The translations under genes were made by a program, and so were the position numbers. The notes under the pieces were generated by a model. The model worked only from the letters and a program-made list of their open reading frames with translations. It did no database searches and had not been told where the DNA came from. 64,000 bases of DNA from Lycocorax pyrrhopterus obiensis (lineage: Eukaryota; Chordata; Aves; Passeriformes; Paradisaeidae): contig JACSVZ010000001.1 in assembly GCA_014706295.1 (NCBI GenBank), positions 45,398,383 through 45,462,382 of the forward strand, read 5' to 3'. This document shows positions 38,101 to 50,337 of the stretch, piece after piece (the stretch's first letter is position 1; each line of letters opens with the position of its first letter).

Positions 38101-39744
38101 TGGCTCTCCAGTCTTAATATGTAACAACTAAAACATCAACAGCACTCAGGAAAACTGTGATATCTTGAGAGGGATACAGAAAATTGAAAGTGTTCTCTTG
38201 CAGTAACATCAAGCCGGCATCTCACAGGCAGGTCTTAGGCAACCTAAACAGCACAATAGCAAGCCCTACTTTACCTAAAAGTGCAAAAGATACACTAGAC
38301 CCTTTCTTAACAGTTTCAGTGCAAAGGAATAGGAAACATCATTGTTGAAATGCTACTGTTCTCTAGTTAAGACTAAGCAAAGAAACCTCTCTTAATACCC
38401 TTCTGCCTCCTTTTTCCCATGCGTCTTTATCCTTGATCTGCCTCAGTCTCTCCCTTTCCTTGTCTTTACTCTTTGTCCCAAACATCTCAGAAGTCTTCAG
38501 TATTCCCACAATGTCCTTAAACATTCTTCTGTAAATTTCCACACAATTCTCAACCGTTCTTCCTCCTGTATACCATAAATCTAAAGTCCTCATAGGCAAT
38601 AAACCTCTAGTTTACAAACAGTTCTGTGAAGAAAATCCTTTTGGTTGACTACTGCTGTGTGGACTCACATCAGGGACAATAATCTTGTTCACCTTTGTTG
38701 GTCTTAGACCAGCTGGTTCCACATGGTCCATTTGCCTTGATTAGATTACTAAATTTTCTCCACCTGCCAGTGTTTATCTGACCTTTACTGGATCTTTGTA
38801 TTTTTTCCCCTTAGTAATGTAACCCAATACTATTTTTCTAAGGATTAAACTAATCTATAATAATTCGGGTGTTTAACAAAACAAAATTAAAACAGCCAGC
38901 CAAAAAAGCAAATGAAAGAGAATCTTGGTGAAAGAAAGTCCTCAACACAGAAATAGCCTCTGGGGAATAAATGTATCCACAACCTCTATTAGCTGTCTTT
39001 TCAGGTTCCTATTAGGTTTGGCAGACTAGGTTTAATGTGCTGTTCCAATCCCTAAATCAGCCAGTCTTTAAATGTTGACATTTGCAACCTTGACATGTGT
39101 CCAAAGGGGAAGTTAATAACATAAAATTGTCTGATCTGTATTCTGCAAATTTTGGGAATTATCCATCTGAGGTGCAAGACCTTATTAACTAAACACAATT
39201 AATTAATTATTTAATTTAGGATGTGATGAACTGTGCTGTGAAAGACAATATAATGCATGTCATCTTAAAGCAAATGTTCACATTTGTTTGGAAGAATTTT
39301 TTCCCAGAAGAGTCCTTTTGTCTTTACTGACTGAAAACAGAGCCAAATGCAATTCAGCAGCTGAAATATAGATTTCTAATACTGGTTCAGATACTATTCA
39401 GCATCTGAGGAAATTGTAAGGAGTTGGAAGATATGACAGACTTTGAAGAAGACCCACAGATCCTGAAACATAGGATTCCTGGAACCTGAAACTTGAACAT
39501 ATCAAATTACACTAGACAGCTCTGCATAGCCTAATCTTATTGTTCTATATTTCCATACTGAGAAGTGGTGAATATCCATCCTTTATATGGTGATATAAAA
39601 AAAAATCAATAAGGAGTACAGTAAGGTATCAAAGTATAAAACATTAATAAGGAATTCAGTAAGATATCAAAGGGTAGTTTCTACACAATTTTTCACACTG
39701 CTCTTTCTTTTCGGTCATGTACAAGTGCAGCATAATAGCAGTTT
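35163..39744. other. AT-rich non-coding DNA
   Basis: No gene or interspersed repeat was recognised. Frames are at most about 88 codons. A pyrimidine-rich patch lies at about 38390-38520; its minus-strand reading (38363-38599) gives a Lys/Arg/Glu-rich string that probably reflects composition. The block at 36955-37200 looks somewhat like conserved non-coding DNA. Confidence 0.55.
39608..39672. repeat. Tandem duplication, 38-bp period
   Basis: AATAAGGAGTACAGTAAGGT(ATCAAAG) at 39608-39634 recurs as AATAAGGAATTCAGTAAGAT(ATCAAAG) at 39646-39672, with three differences over 27 bases. A local two-copy duplication close to the start of the CR1 fragment downstream. Confidence 0.8.
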
Positions 39745-40262
39745 TGACAGAGTGCTGTGGAGAGACAGCCTGACTAAGTTGCAGCTCTGCTGTGACAGAT
39801 CTTGGTGGACAGTAGGTTAAACAGAAGGAAATTATGTGCCTTGATGGTCATGAAGGAGCAGCAGACCAGGCTGTATCCATGTAATAAGGGAACTGTGTAA
39901 TCCCTCTTACTTGGTGCTCATTAGCTGCATCAAGAATACCAAATCTAGCTTCGGACTTACCAATACAAGAAGGAAGTTGACCATCTGGAGTGAGTTCATT
40001 GGGGAGCCACCCATTTGGTCAGGAGCTGGAGCATTTGCACTGTGAGGAAATGCTAATGTACAAGACTCGTTTAAACTGGAGAAGAGAAGGATGTGAGAGA
40101 ACTGAAGAGGGGTTTCCCAGTGTGTAAAGGGAGGTCACTCACAACGTCAGGCTCTTCAGTGAAATGAATAGTGAGGGAACAAGAGGCAGTGGCCACAAAT
40201 AGAAACAGGAGGTTGTAACTTGGTATAACAAAAAAGAAATCTGTGTGACAATAATTAGGCAC
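39745..40262 (+). mobile_element. CR1 LINE internal fragment, 3' end missing
   Basis: Plus-strand CR1 from the end of ORF2 into the 3' UTR. Visible blocks are CTTGGTGGACAGTAGGTTAA (typical CTGGTGGACAGCAAGTT), CAATACAAGAAGGAAGTTGAC, GGTCAGGAGCTGGAGCATTT, GAGGAAATGC and AAACTGGAGAAGAGAAGGATG. GGTCACTCACAACGTCAGGC, GGAACAAGAGGCAGTGGCCA and GAAACAGGAGGTTGTAACTT follow. The copy stops before the usual CACTGGAACAGG block and lacks the terminal octamers. Target-primed copies normally keep the 3' end, so a later deletion is likely. It abuts an LTR fragment. Confidence 0.85.
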
Positions 40263-40529
40263 TTGAAAAAGGAGGAGCCTAGTTGAGCCTGGGGCTGAGG
40301 CAGAGAAAGTGTTGTTTTAAATTTTGATTTATTTTAACTGACATAATTTAAATTAGTTTTCCCTTACTTAAACCTGTGTGCCTATGACAGTAATTGGTAA
40401 GCATTCTCCTTGTCTTTATCTTAACTTACAAGTTTTTCTCTTATTTTCTCTCCCTGTCCTTTTGAGGAGGCAGAGTAATTAAAATGGCTGGGTGGGGTTC
40501 TGGCAACTGTCAAAGGCTAAGCCCCCACA
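40263..40529 (+). mobile_element. Avian ERV LTR, 3' portion (5'-truncated)
   Basis: Matches the 3' half of an avian retroviral LTR type I recognise. Blocks in order are GGGGCTGAGGCAGAGAA, GATTTATTTTAACTGACA, GCCTATGACAGTAATTGGTAAG, TGTCTTTATCTTAACTTACA, TTATTTTCTCTCCCTGTCC and GGCTGGGTGGGGTTCTGGCA. It ends at CCCCCACA, fitting the canonical CA terminus at 40529. The 5' half is absent and the left edge sits at the broken 3' side of a CR1. No internal retroviral sequence is present. The exact left boundary is uncertain by tens of bases. Confidence 0.75.
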
Positions 40530-42965
40530 TTAAATTACACAATTAGAATAGAGAAGCCTATTTTCCTTATTCCTGATCATCATTACATTAGTTGCTTTGA
40601 TATATTGAGTAATTAAAAAACCCCAAAATAACAGGAAAGAAATAAACCACTCCAACTGCCAAAGAGTTAAGATGAGCTCTTCTGTATCTCTTAGGCACAT
40701 TAATTCATTCTTGTTTGTGTTTCATGGGCTCTAAGGCTATTTTAAACACACTTAAATAAACCTCAGCACATTACCCCCAAAATATTTCTATTTAATTCCA
40801 TCCTCTTTATATTTCACTTGGGACAAAATTATCACAAACTGTCTCTTTTCTTCGGGACAAACTATCAATGATTTCTGAAAATACATCAGTCCCTGAAAAA
40901 TGAAAAATAAGTGCTTTATTGGGAGAGTGCTAGTCAATATTTAAACCTGATGCCAATATTTAAGCTATATGATATTGGAGGGAAATAGATTGTATCCTTA
41001 CCAGATGGTCAGCTCCCAAAATTTTCAGTAGTAGCCGCATTACATGTTAGGAGAATAATCACTTCCATCATCACTCCTATGTGAACAATTTGAAAATAAT
41101 AATACTGGCAGCAATAAGCACTGTGACTAGTTTGACTGAGTACAGGGAATCCTTGCTGGTGTAGAAAAGTGGATTCCCTAGTTTTTTTTCAAATTTTCAA
41201 CTAGGAGCAGTTGATACTACCTCATCATTTCAGGTGTTGTGACTTAACCTCTGTATGTCAACGGCATTATTTTTTGTAGTGATTTGTGCTAACTCATCAC
41301 AAAATAGGACCTCTGCCAGACTAGTCAAAACTATAAAAATAGAGAATTCTGGGTAAGTTCAGTGAAAGGATTTTTTTCCCCTGAGAGAATTGTACAGGGC
41401 AAAATAACAAGAAAAAGCAAAAAAAAATTGAGGTTAACACTGCTGGAAATTTTTACTGGTGGAAAGCACTTAATGAGTGTTTTACTCTCAGCATAAAAAT
41501 CTTCAAATCATGGATAATAAATATTAGATTCAAATCAGCAAAATTTTACTGTATAACATATATTTCATTAACATAATTGGATGTAGGTTGATGTTATGGT
41601 CACTTGGTGGGATAGGCAATCATGCGAGGAAGTTTAATCCACCTGTATTTGCAGGGAATGACAGATCTCTACTTGAGAATTTAACAGGCACCTGGGAAGC
41701 GTTCTGAGTTCACCCACCCAAGTGTGACTCTTAGCAATGTTTGCTGGCATGAAGACACTGCCTTTATGCCCTGGTGCCTGTGGGAAGGAATCACTGAAGT
41801 GGAATGAATGCACTGTAATTTTTTAAATTATTATTTTTTTAATGCTTAGCAAAAAAACTAAGTGCTGAATAAAACTGGATACAGCTATCTCCTCTCACTG
41901 ATCACAAAGAAACACTAGAAGGGTATTTTAAATTAGACACGCAATATTACACTGTGGAAATGAGATGGCATGTTGGAAAAAATGAAGAGATTAAGTGAAG
42001 GAGAGGTTAAAGATGTCTGTAATTTTCTGTACTTTAATTTGCTATTATTGAAAACACTTTGAAGACTATTTTCTATAAAGAAAAGAAAAAAGTTAGATAA
42101 AAGGAGCACAGTGTAGCTGAAGTTTGATGGTGAAGTCAATTCCTTTCACAACTCAGCTGACAGAAGAACTGTGCTTAAGTTAAGTGACAAGAAGATTTTA
42201 CAAAACAGAAACTTGGGAGTGGCGTGGCATCATAGTTAAGATGAAATTGCAGTGAGGAGACTAGATGGACTTGGATATTAAAATATTTTAGTCACAAATA
42301 TCACCAGTTTTATGAAGTACATGATTTCCTTGTTCAACAGGAGATACTACGTGGTCCAGAAGTTATATAGGGTGGTAGCGGCTCCATCCATACTTTGTGT
42401 GGTGCTGGCCTAGGACCTGACTTCTGTAATTGACCCTGGGAAATACTGGTTACAGAACTGGGATCCTTGTTTCGTGAGAGTCCTGTTCACAGTCACTCAG
42501 TGCCTAACAAACAGATATCAGTTATGGTTTACTCCTCTGGAAGACTCTGGACATGTTTGAAACTTTCACAATTATTGATACGTTTGCATCTTTCATAACA
42601 GCCAGTGCTTAGCAGTATGTTTATGTGCAAGGTACTCCCCTATCATTATAACTAAGCTATGCCCTTGTCCTGTAGCTTTAACTAAAATTATATTCACACA
42701 GTTTTCAACTAACCCTATTTTATGCTATCTGCACACAGTGTATGAGTGAGGAATACTAAGTAGAACAAATACGTGTAAATACATTTTACATGAAAAGAAA
42801 ACCACAGATTTTATAGTTTAACTTGATCTCAGTATAATATATAGGAATAGATATCTCATTTTATCGGAAAAGACTAAAAAATTCAGCATACTTATCTCAG
42901 AAAAATAAAGGAGGAGGCTTGTGAAAACTACACCCAGATTTTTGGTGTTACCCAGCGCAGAGTCA
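40530..42965. other. AT-rich non-coding DNA
   Basis: No gene or recognised repeat. The blocks 41620-41810 and 42330-42500 are somewhat richer in G and C, without identifiable content. Frames are at most about 68 codons. Confidence 0.5.
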
Positions 42966-43033
42966 GGAGTTGTGATCCTTGTGGGTCTCTTCCAGCTCAG
43001 GATATTCTGTGATTCACTTTTTCTGTGACTCCA
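42966..43033 (+). mobile_element. CR1 LINE, extreme 3'-end fragment
   Basis: A short CR1 tail: TGATCCTTGTGGGTCTCTTC, then CAGCTCAGGATATTCTGTGA, ending in a degenerate octamer (TTCTGTGA). The copy is 5'-truncated to under 100 bases and lies immediately before another CR1 in the same orientation. Confidence 0.85.
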
Positions 43034-43035
43034 CC

Positions 43036-43586
43036 CAAGTTGGTGCTGGTGATCTTCCCCTGAAGTATTGTGTCTGAGTCTGGTCCTCCTGGTGCAAGTA
43101 TGATATGGACTTACTGAAGTAACTGCATCGTGTGGCCATGGGGCCACAAAGCTGGTTAGGGAACTGAAATATCTTTCATTTCAGAAGGGATTGAGGGAAC
43201 TGTTCTTGTCAAGCTTGCAGAAAATAATGTTTAGGGATGAGTTTAAAAAAATGTTTAAAAACCTGATGGAACAGAGTAGAAAAGAGCAAACCAGGCTCTT
43301 CTCACTCAGTAGTTCTCACTGGCAGGACTAGAGCCAATAATCATAATGTCGAAAACACATTAAATTAAATCTGAAGAACAGAGTTTTATTTATTTTTTTT
43401 TTAATTGTGAGAGTGACTGAGCACTGGAACAGGTTATCCAGTGAGGCTGTGGGAGTCTCTGTCCTTGGAGACACTCAAAATTCAACCAGATATTGACTGA
43501 CCTGCTGTAGCTGCCCCTGCTTGATCAGAATCTGTTGAACTAGATAGTCTCAAGAGGTCACATCCAGACTCAATGATTCTGTGAGT
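43036..43586 (+). mobile_element. CR1 LINE, 5'-truncated copy with 3' end
   Basis: Plus-strand CR1 running to its terminus. AGTATTGTGTCTGAGTCTGG, GGCCACAAAGCTGGTTAGGG and AAACCTGATGGAACAGAGTA lead to ACCAGGCTCTTCTCACTCAG. GTGACTGAGCACTGGAACAG, CTGTGGGAGTCTCTGTCCTTGGAGA and CTGCTTGATCAG follow, ending in AATGATTCTGTGAG. A T-rich interruption (about 43384-43402) sits just before the CACTGGAACAGG block. It is moderately diverged; part of the minus-strand frame at 42818-43147 is an antisense shadow of this copy and the preceding one. Confidence 0.88.
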
Positions 43587-45212
43587 ATAATTTTTTGTTA
43601 CCTACATATGTTTCCTGGGGAAAGGAAAGGAAACAAACCCTCTAAGTCAGTTAAGTCGCTAGATAGGATCTTTAAATCAAAATTGTAACTTTATGCTGAG
43701 TGAAGTAAAGGCATATAATTTAAACTCTGAATCTGGATTTCTATACTGAAATAAAATTAGATCTCTTAAAAGATTACCCCTTTATTACCCTTATGGTGGT
43801 AATATATCTTTAAGCTCAAACTGTACTCAAGCTCATACTTCTTGCATATCCTTTAAAATATGAAGTTGTTCTACAACAAAAGCAATGCCCCGCAAATTAA
43901 GGCAAGACTGCTTGAAAATATTGCAGGGTGGTGGAAAAATGTCACAGTTGTGAAATGGTGTCAATGGATGAGTACTGTCACAGGTACCAAATTGATTACT
44001 TTATATCAGTAACAGAGAGAGTTATTAAAAAAAAAAGACAATTTAAAAACTTCAGGGCCCAAATAATGCTAAAGAATGTAGTTTGTTACTATCTTAGTAA
44101 CATTAATAGATGAAAGCAGTATGAATTTGACCTCAGTACTACTTGCATGCTGTCAAAAATCAGTATATATATTTTTTCTCTTGTGTGTCAATATAAATAA
44201 AATAAAAGATCACAAGTAATGATGCAATTAAATGATTAATAGTTTTGTAGGAAAAAGTATATTCTACAGTGCTGTGAAACTTGTCACCCTAGGAGCTGGT
44301 TTTTGGTCTGAAGTTAAGATACCAAGGTGTTATTTCAAGGGAAGCTCATTATTTAACTGTATGGGTTCAAGGTCTATTTATTATTATGTCGCAATAATCA
44401 GTCATAATCCTTGTTTTCTGAAAGAATTTTGGAGGTTTTGAATGTTAAGGGACATCCGATTGGCTTGAACAGATGGTCCAGTCTCTAGAAAGAGTTAAAT
44501 TGCTGTTTGTTAAGACTGAAGAGTAATTTCTTGAAGGAGCAGCAAAACACAGTGCAAAATCTATTTCCTCTTGAGTAGTTCTGTGACACTGTGAAGGGAG
44601 CATCTGTGGATTTATTTGCTGTAATGCTTGTTGCCACCAGGAATTTAACTCACAGTGTTTTATGAACATGCAGAGTTTACAGTATTGATGTGTTCACTTG
44701 AAACGATAGACCTTTGTGGAGAACTAAATGACTGCTGACTTATAAATATGCTCTCAGATTTGCATATATTAATAAAATTAGACTTAGGAGAGTGATAATT
44801 TAGTTTTGAGCTTAGCAGCGGTGTAAAATTTAATATTGCACAATAAGTCCCCAGTGGTTTTGATTCCCACAATCAATCACTGAGGTCAATATTTATTTGG
44901 TTTATTGTTACTAAATTATTTTTCCTGGAGGTGTGAGTAGGACTGGAGAATCATATAATTATTTTTTTTTTCTGTGATCAAATGATTTCTTGAAGTACTA
45001 GGAAAAAAAATTCTGGTCAGAATTAAAAAAAAAAATGAAAGTAATAAATTAATAATTGCGTTATTAATGGTGATGGGGTAGTTTTCTTAATAACAGCAAT
45101 GTAGCATGATTAAACAATCCATTATTCATAGAATGAATACTTTAAACCAGAAAAATTAATAGTTACTTTAAAATCCTTTTTAGCATAATTCTAGCTCAGG
45201 GGTTTTTACACT
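43587..45212. other. AT-rich non-coding DNA
   Basis: No gene or recognised repeat. Short frames (60-74 codons) on both strands without family resemblance. Short A and T runs near 44964-45044. Confidence 0.55.
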
Positions 45213-45758
45213 TGCCCTGGTTTCAGCCAAGGACAGTGATAATTTTTTGCAGTAGCTGAGAGGCAAAGCATCTGAAGGGGCATGGCCAGCATCCACATGT
45301 TATTTGGTATAACCTCACATCATTGCTGGGGACGGGGAGAAGGGACTCTGACTTCTGATAAAAAGGGCATGGTTTCTGGTTGGGAAAAACCTTGGTGGAG
45401 GAGCAGCCAGGGTATTGTGGTGGCAGTTCCAAGTTGGACAGAGCAGTGGGGTGACACCGGCTGTGGTCGGGCTGGACTGGGCTCAATGAGCATTTTGTAC
45501 ATGAATCACTCTCTCTCTCTTGTATGCTTTTGGTTTTAATATCAGTGCTGCTACTCTTTGTTTTCCTATCTCACTGCTTTTTCCAGTAAACAGTTCTTAT
45601 CTCAGCCTGTGATCTTTGCCTTTTGCGCCTCCAGTTCTCAACTCCATCCCACCACAGTGGCAAGGGTGAGGGGAAGGGGAAGTGAGAGATAGGCCTGTGG
45701 TTTGGGAGAGTCTCAGTGGGGGCACTGAATTGGGGAATACCATTTGTAAACCATGACA
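45213..45758 (+). mobile_element. Avian ERV solo LTR
   Basis: A block of about 546 bases opening with TGCCCTGGTTTCAGC, a start typical of avian retroviral LTRs, and closing with GTAAACCATGACA. A polyadenylation-like AGTAAA lies at 45585-45590 before TTCTTATCTCAGCCTGTGA, in the usual place for these LTRs. The flanks give an imperfect 5-bp target-site match, ACACT at 45208-45212 and ACAAT at 45759-45763. A short CT run lies at 45510-45519. No gag, pol or env sequence adjoins it, so it is a solo LTR. The several short frames on both strands inside it are not genes. ERV class is not resolved by eye. Confidence 0.82.
45585..45590 (+). promoter_or_regulatory. Putative LTR polyadenylation signal (AGTAAA)
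   Basis: A common variant of AATAAA, placed at the R-region position expected for this LTR type, upstream of the CTTATCTCA block. Activity is not known. Confidence 0.45.
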
Positions 45759-47084
45759 ACAATTAATACTAGTTCGTATCCAGAACATTGTTCTAACATT
45801 GAGCATCTCAGAATCTGGAAATTGTAAGATTGTAAATTGTAGTATTTTGCATCAGACCATTACGAAGGCAGAGATCAGATCAAAAATATAATTCGGATTC
45901 ATGACTTTTCAGTAGGTTTTCCAAGGCCTATTTCTTTCATTATTTGCCTTTTTCATGCTTCTGTAGATAAAATATAATGAAAACAATACACACTATTTTG
46001 ATTTAACACTTAGATAATTATTTTGTGTGGAGAATATCTTTCTTTCAAAAATGTACTGTAATCTGAAAGAAATATTTGTAATGTGATTTAACTAGTATCA
46101 AGTCAAAGAAGGCTGGAAACACTGCAGGAGAATTGCAGTTTTTAAATGCTATGCCTGCATGGAATTGCAATATATAATGTAACACCCTGAATACTAAAAT
46201 GTCATGAGCAATTTTAAAAATCTTCAGTCTATTCTGTGTATGTGTGTGTTTCTAGTATGCAGGTTCAGTTCCAATGTTGCTTTTAAAATTTTCATGTTGA
46301 TAAAAAGAAAACATAATGTAAGCAGTTGATAAAAAAATACACTACATAAACTGAATCTGTGAAGCAGCATCAGCAAAGAACAAATCTAGAGAAGGTGGTG
46401 GAGATTCCTTTAGTTTACAATGTGCAACAAAGATCAGCAGCTGCCACAAATTTTCTCACTGATTTGTGATAACATCAAAGCTGGCAGTCATTTTCTCATG
46501 TAGTTCTAGATTTTAGGAGAGAAATTGTGGGGGTTTGGTACTACTAACTAACAGCTTAGTTAGAAAGAAGTACCATGCAAGTAAAGAACTATTTCCAGTA
46601 AGAATTCAATCACAAAATGGGTTCAATCACTGTAACACTAGAAAATTGTCAGATTCACAGGGTTATGGTACCAATACTGTAAATGTATCAATTTCAAAGT
46701 CTGTTACAGGAGGTCAAAAGAAGAGATTTAAAAGTTTTTGTATGAGGTGAACTTTGGCCAAAGCGAAGACTGTGATGTGTTTTTACTGCATCTGCTAGCA
46801 CCTCTAAACTCCCATATAAATTACAAACTATAATGGTAATGCAAACCTATCTGTCAGCGAAGATAACTGACACTGAAGAATTGAATTTAATCTGCACAAA
46901 CCCAGTAATTTAGTAATCGACTATATTTTAGCTGAACTTTGAGCTAGAATAAACAGTTTCAATACAGCTTTTAAAAGTCTATTTCCCATATCAGGCTGAA
47001 CATCATGCCTTTCTTCAGATTGCTGTGGTTAAGTAGATTCCTAAAATATTGCTAAAGTTTGAAGATTAGATGGAGATAGCTGGT
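45759..47084. other. AT-rich non-coding DNA
   Basis: No gene or recognised repeat. A frame of 71 codons at 46535-46750 has no family resemblance. Confidence 0.55.
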
Positions 47085-47640
47085 CAAGAGAAGGAGCTAT
47101 CCCTCAGTATTGGTGAGGCCTCACCTTGAATACCCTGTGCTGTTCTGGGCCCCAAAATTTAAGAAGGATGTGAAGGTAATTGAATGTGTCCAGAGGAGGG
47201 CAACAAAGCTGGTGAAAGGGCTGGAAGGAATGTCCCATGAGGAATGATTGAGGATTTTGGGCTTGTCTAGTTTGGGGAAAAGGAGGCTGAGCAGTGACCT
47301 CATCACTCTCTACAACTTCCTGACAAGGCAGTGGAGAGGGAGGTGTTGATCTCTCCTCCCTGGTACCCAGTGATCAGACATGTGGGAATGGTTCAAAGCT
47401 GCACCGAAAGAGGTCCAGATTGGTCATTAGGAAGCATTTCTTCACTAAGGGGGTGGTCAAATCCTGGAACAGGCTTCATAGAGAGAGGTGGTTGGTGTTA
47501 AAAACCTGTCAGTGTTTAAGAGGCATTTAGACAATGCCTGTAATGACATGCTTTACCTTGATCAGATCTGATGTGTTCAGGCATCTGGATTGGGTGATCA
47601 CTGTAGGTCACTTCCAACTGAAAAAGCCTATTGTATTCCA
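47085..47640 (+). mobile_element. CR1 LINE, 5'-truncated, about 555 bases
   Basis: One of the two longest CR1 copies here. Visible blocks are TTGGTGAGGCCTCACCTTGA, CCAGAGGAGGGCAACAAAGC, GAGGCTGAGCAGTGACCTCA, TGGGAATGGTTCAAAGCTGC, ATTAGGAAGCATTTCTTCAC, TCCTGGAACAGGCTTCATAG and TTTAAGAGGCATTTAGACAA. It closes with CACTGTAGGTCACTTCCAAC. The GGTTCAAAGCTGCACC and GAGGCATTTAGACAATGCC signatures mark a CR1 subfamily distinct from the copies at 16 and 62 kb. The tail after CTGAAAAAGCC is degenerate. Frames at 47121-47306 and 47516-47767 (minus) are shadows. Confidence 0.93.
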
Positions 47641-48059
47641 AGAAAACAAATAAGCTGCTGTCAGGACATATCAAATGCTGCTCAGTGTGGAAGCAGTCGT
47701 AATAGCCAATGTAGAAAATGAAGTACTGGAAAAGTATTAATCGAAGTAAAAGTCTACATTTGGTCACCTGAATAATTCTCTAGGGTCCATTTACTGTGGT
47801 GACTCAGTTCAGCTGCCTGTGCATTTACATCCTGTGCTCTCCAATATTTTCTAAGATATCAAAGACATTTGCAGAGTGCTGATAATAGGATACAGGATTG
47901 AGAGCAGAGACAGCTGAAGGTAAAGTGAAATACCTTTGGTTCTCTGAAATGGCATAAGATACTAGATTTATATATCTATTCCCTCTGTTGTGGGACATCT
48001 CGAGCACTGAGTCGTGTGCCTAAACGTAAGAATCTTCCCACCTCTTACATTCCTTAGAT

Positions 48060-48255
48060 TATCTGACACAATTTCAGCTGAGGCTGGCAGACACCTAAGT
48101 TCAGCTGAGGATGCAGTCTGAGCTCGAGTAGAATAGCATATATCATGTGAACAAGCACTAGAAACCTGTATTTAGGCAACTGAATAGGCCACTCTGTATT
48201 TAGATGTATGAGCTGAAGTCTGTTTCTACATTTAGGAGTCTAGAGATAAGTTCCA
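48060..48255 (+). repeat. Unclassified dispersed repeat, copy A
   Basis: Contains CACTAGAAACCTGTATTTAGGCAACTGAA at 48156-48184, followed by GTATTTAGATGTATGAGC. The same order appears near 63305 and, more diverged, near 21790. Words such as TTTAGGCA, ATTTAGATG and ATTTAGGAGTC give it an ancient, degraded repeat texture. Outer limits are estimates. I cannot name the family. Confidence 0.5.
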
Positions 48256-50337
48256 TTCATGTTTCTTTTGATGGTGTTGATAATAGATGATCTGAACCTT
48301 CTCAGTGTCAGGAAGAGCAAATTTCTAGCTTTCTGTCTTCCATTTATTTCTTATGTGGCCAAACGCTGGATTTCTTAGATGCTTATTTTAGTTATCTTAG
48401 GAACATTACCCTAACTCAATGAAGAAACACAACCTTATAATTTGGTCTAAGTGGAAATCAGTTCTTGATTGTTGACTCCTTTGCATTAAACTGTAATATT
48501 AATCACTATTACTTCCAGAAGAAACTTTGAAAATAATGGAAATTATTGAAACTATGGTGAAATTGGGAGCATTAAAACATTAAGCAAATTAACTACTGTA
48601 ACGACAGTATACAATGGGAGAAGTGGTCAGCTGACAAAAAAAAAAAGTAAGATTTAAGCATAGTAGTGAAGCACCGGACTTCAATTTTGTGAATTATATT
48701 TTGTTATTAATCCATGCAACTACTGATAAACCATATCATACAGCTTCCAAGGTACAATTAATTACAATTACAGATCTGATAAAAAAAGCTGATAATTTCT
48801 TGCTGAAGCATTTAAACAATCAGCCTCTGTTTTTAAAACTTCCAATAATCAACCTCTGTCTCGTACTTCAGGGATGTTTTTGTTGTTACAGCATTCCACA
48901 TGCTGGAATACCTTCTTCAGCAATACAAGCCAAAGAATAGTAACTGTTCGGTGGAGGTAAAAGCAATGATAAATATGTCCTTTACAATTCCTTTCATTTC
49001 ATTTATGATGTAAAGAGAGACGAAAACCATTTTAATGTTTTCATGCAAGACATAATCTAAGTTATTTTATTTTCTTTAAAAGCAGAACCAATCCAGCTGT
49101 TTATTCTATATAACTTTTATTCCTAATTCAAAGATCCGAATTAAGAAATCATTTCAATTTCATAGTGCAAAGGAACTGATTGATTTTGAGGTATTGATCA
49201 TAGGTCTCTGTGAGTACATTGATCCACAGCCAGGTTAAGTCTAGAACTTCAAATAAAACAAATCTAGATTACTCTAAATTTTTCTAGTGTCTCAACCACA
49301 TTGTGGGTTGAGATAAATACAGATACCTCCTTTTAAAAATTATTATAAAATTGCGGTTTTGAATAACATAACTGTTACAGATTTCTGATAGAAAAATTAT
49401 TCATTTGAATGAATAGCATAGAACATTCTATGTACATATTTATAAATATACATATAAGTGATTAATTTTCATAGTTCTAGTGGCTTGTGAAAGTTGATAA
49501 CAAATAGAAGACAAGATGGAATTGTTGCCATTAAAAGGTTTGGTCACGCAAAGATTAAAAAGAGCCATAACCAGAATCTTAAAATATTTGTATCTACTGA
49601 GTTCATAAAAGTTTTCTTTTTATAAGACCATTAGCATTGAATACTTTTAAAATGTTTTTCTTTGCATACGGCAGTTCCATTACTGTATCACAGGTGGTAG
49701 AGATTACACAAGAAAAATTTTATTTTGACCACTTCCTATGTACAGGTGTCACAACTAGCAGATTAGCTGAATATAAGCAACTAAGTTTTTACTAAATTTC
49801 CCACTAGAAAATTTGCTAGTAATAAGTCCTTATAATAAGTGTACAAAAAGTTGTACAAATTTTATTAGTCCCTGTAGCAATGCCAATGAAAATTTAAAAA
49901 AAAAAAAAATCATTATTTTTTTTAATTAGCAGATCTGACATAATGGCTTCAAAACTACAATCCCTGAACCTGCATCATTTCAAGGTCTTTATTCCTAAGA
50001 GAGAAAATAAGTCTGTGGACATCCTCACTGCTTTTTATCTTGGCTTTTATTAGGAAAAAAAGAACCTTTAAGATGCGGAGTCTCAATAGTAATGGTCAAA
50101 TATGTAAGCCAGCCATGCTTTTGAAATTAGTCCTCATGTCAGCATCAACTCCTGAATTTCTGAGTAAGAAAAAAAGGGGGAGGGAAAAAGAGGATTTTTT
50201 TTTTATCAACATACTCAAAAGTAGGTAAGAGTAGATGTCGAGTTAAGTATAATGCCTGAATTGAAAACTGAAAATTATCTTTATCTGATTGATTCTCATC
50301 CAGTAGAAGGACAGCAGTCAATCTCATGTTAGGAATT

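Noticed and set aside
38363..38599. Lys/Arg/Glu-rich minus-strand frame of 78 codons as a coiled-coil protein fragment
   Set aside because: The plus strand is pyrimidine-rich over part of this interval, which gives charged residues on the other strand by composition; no family was recognised.
45223..45806. Cluster of short frames on both strands
   Set aside because: They coincide with a solo LTR that is richer in G and C than its flanks, so fewer stop codons occur by chance.
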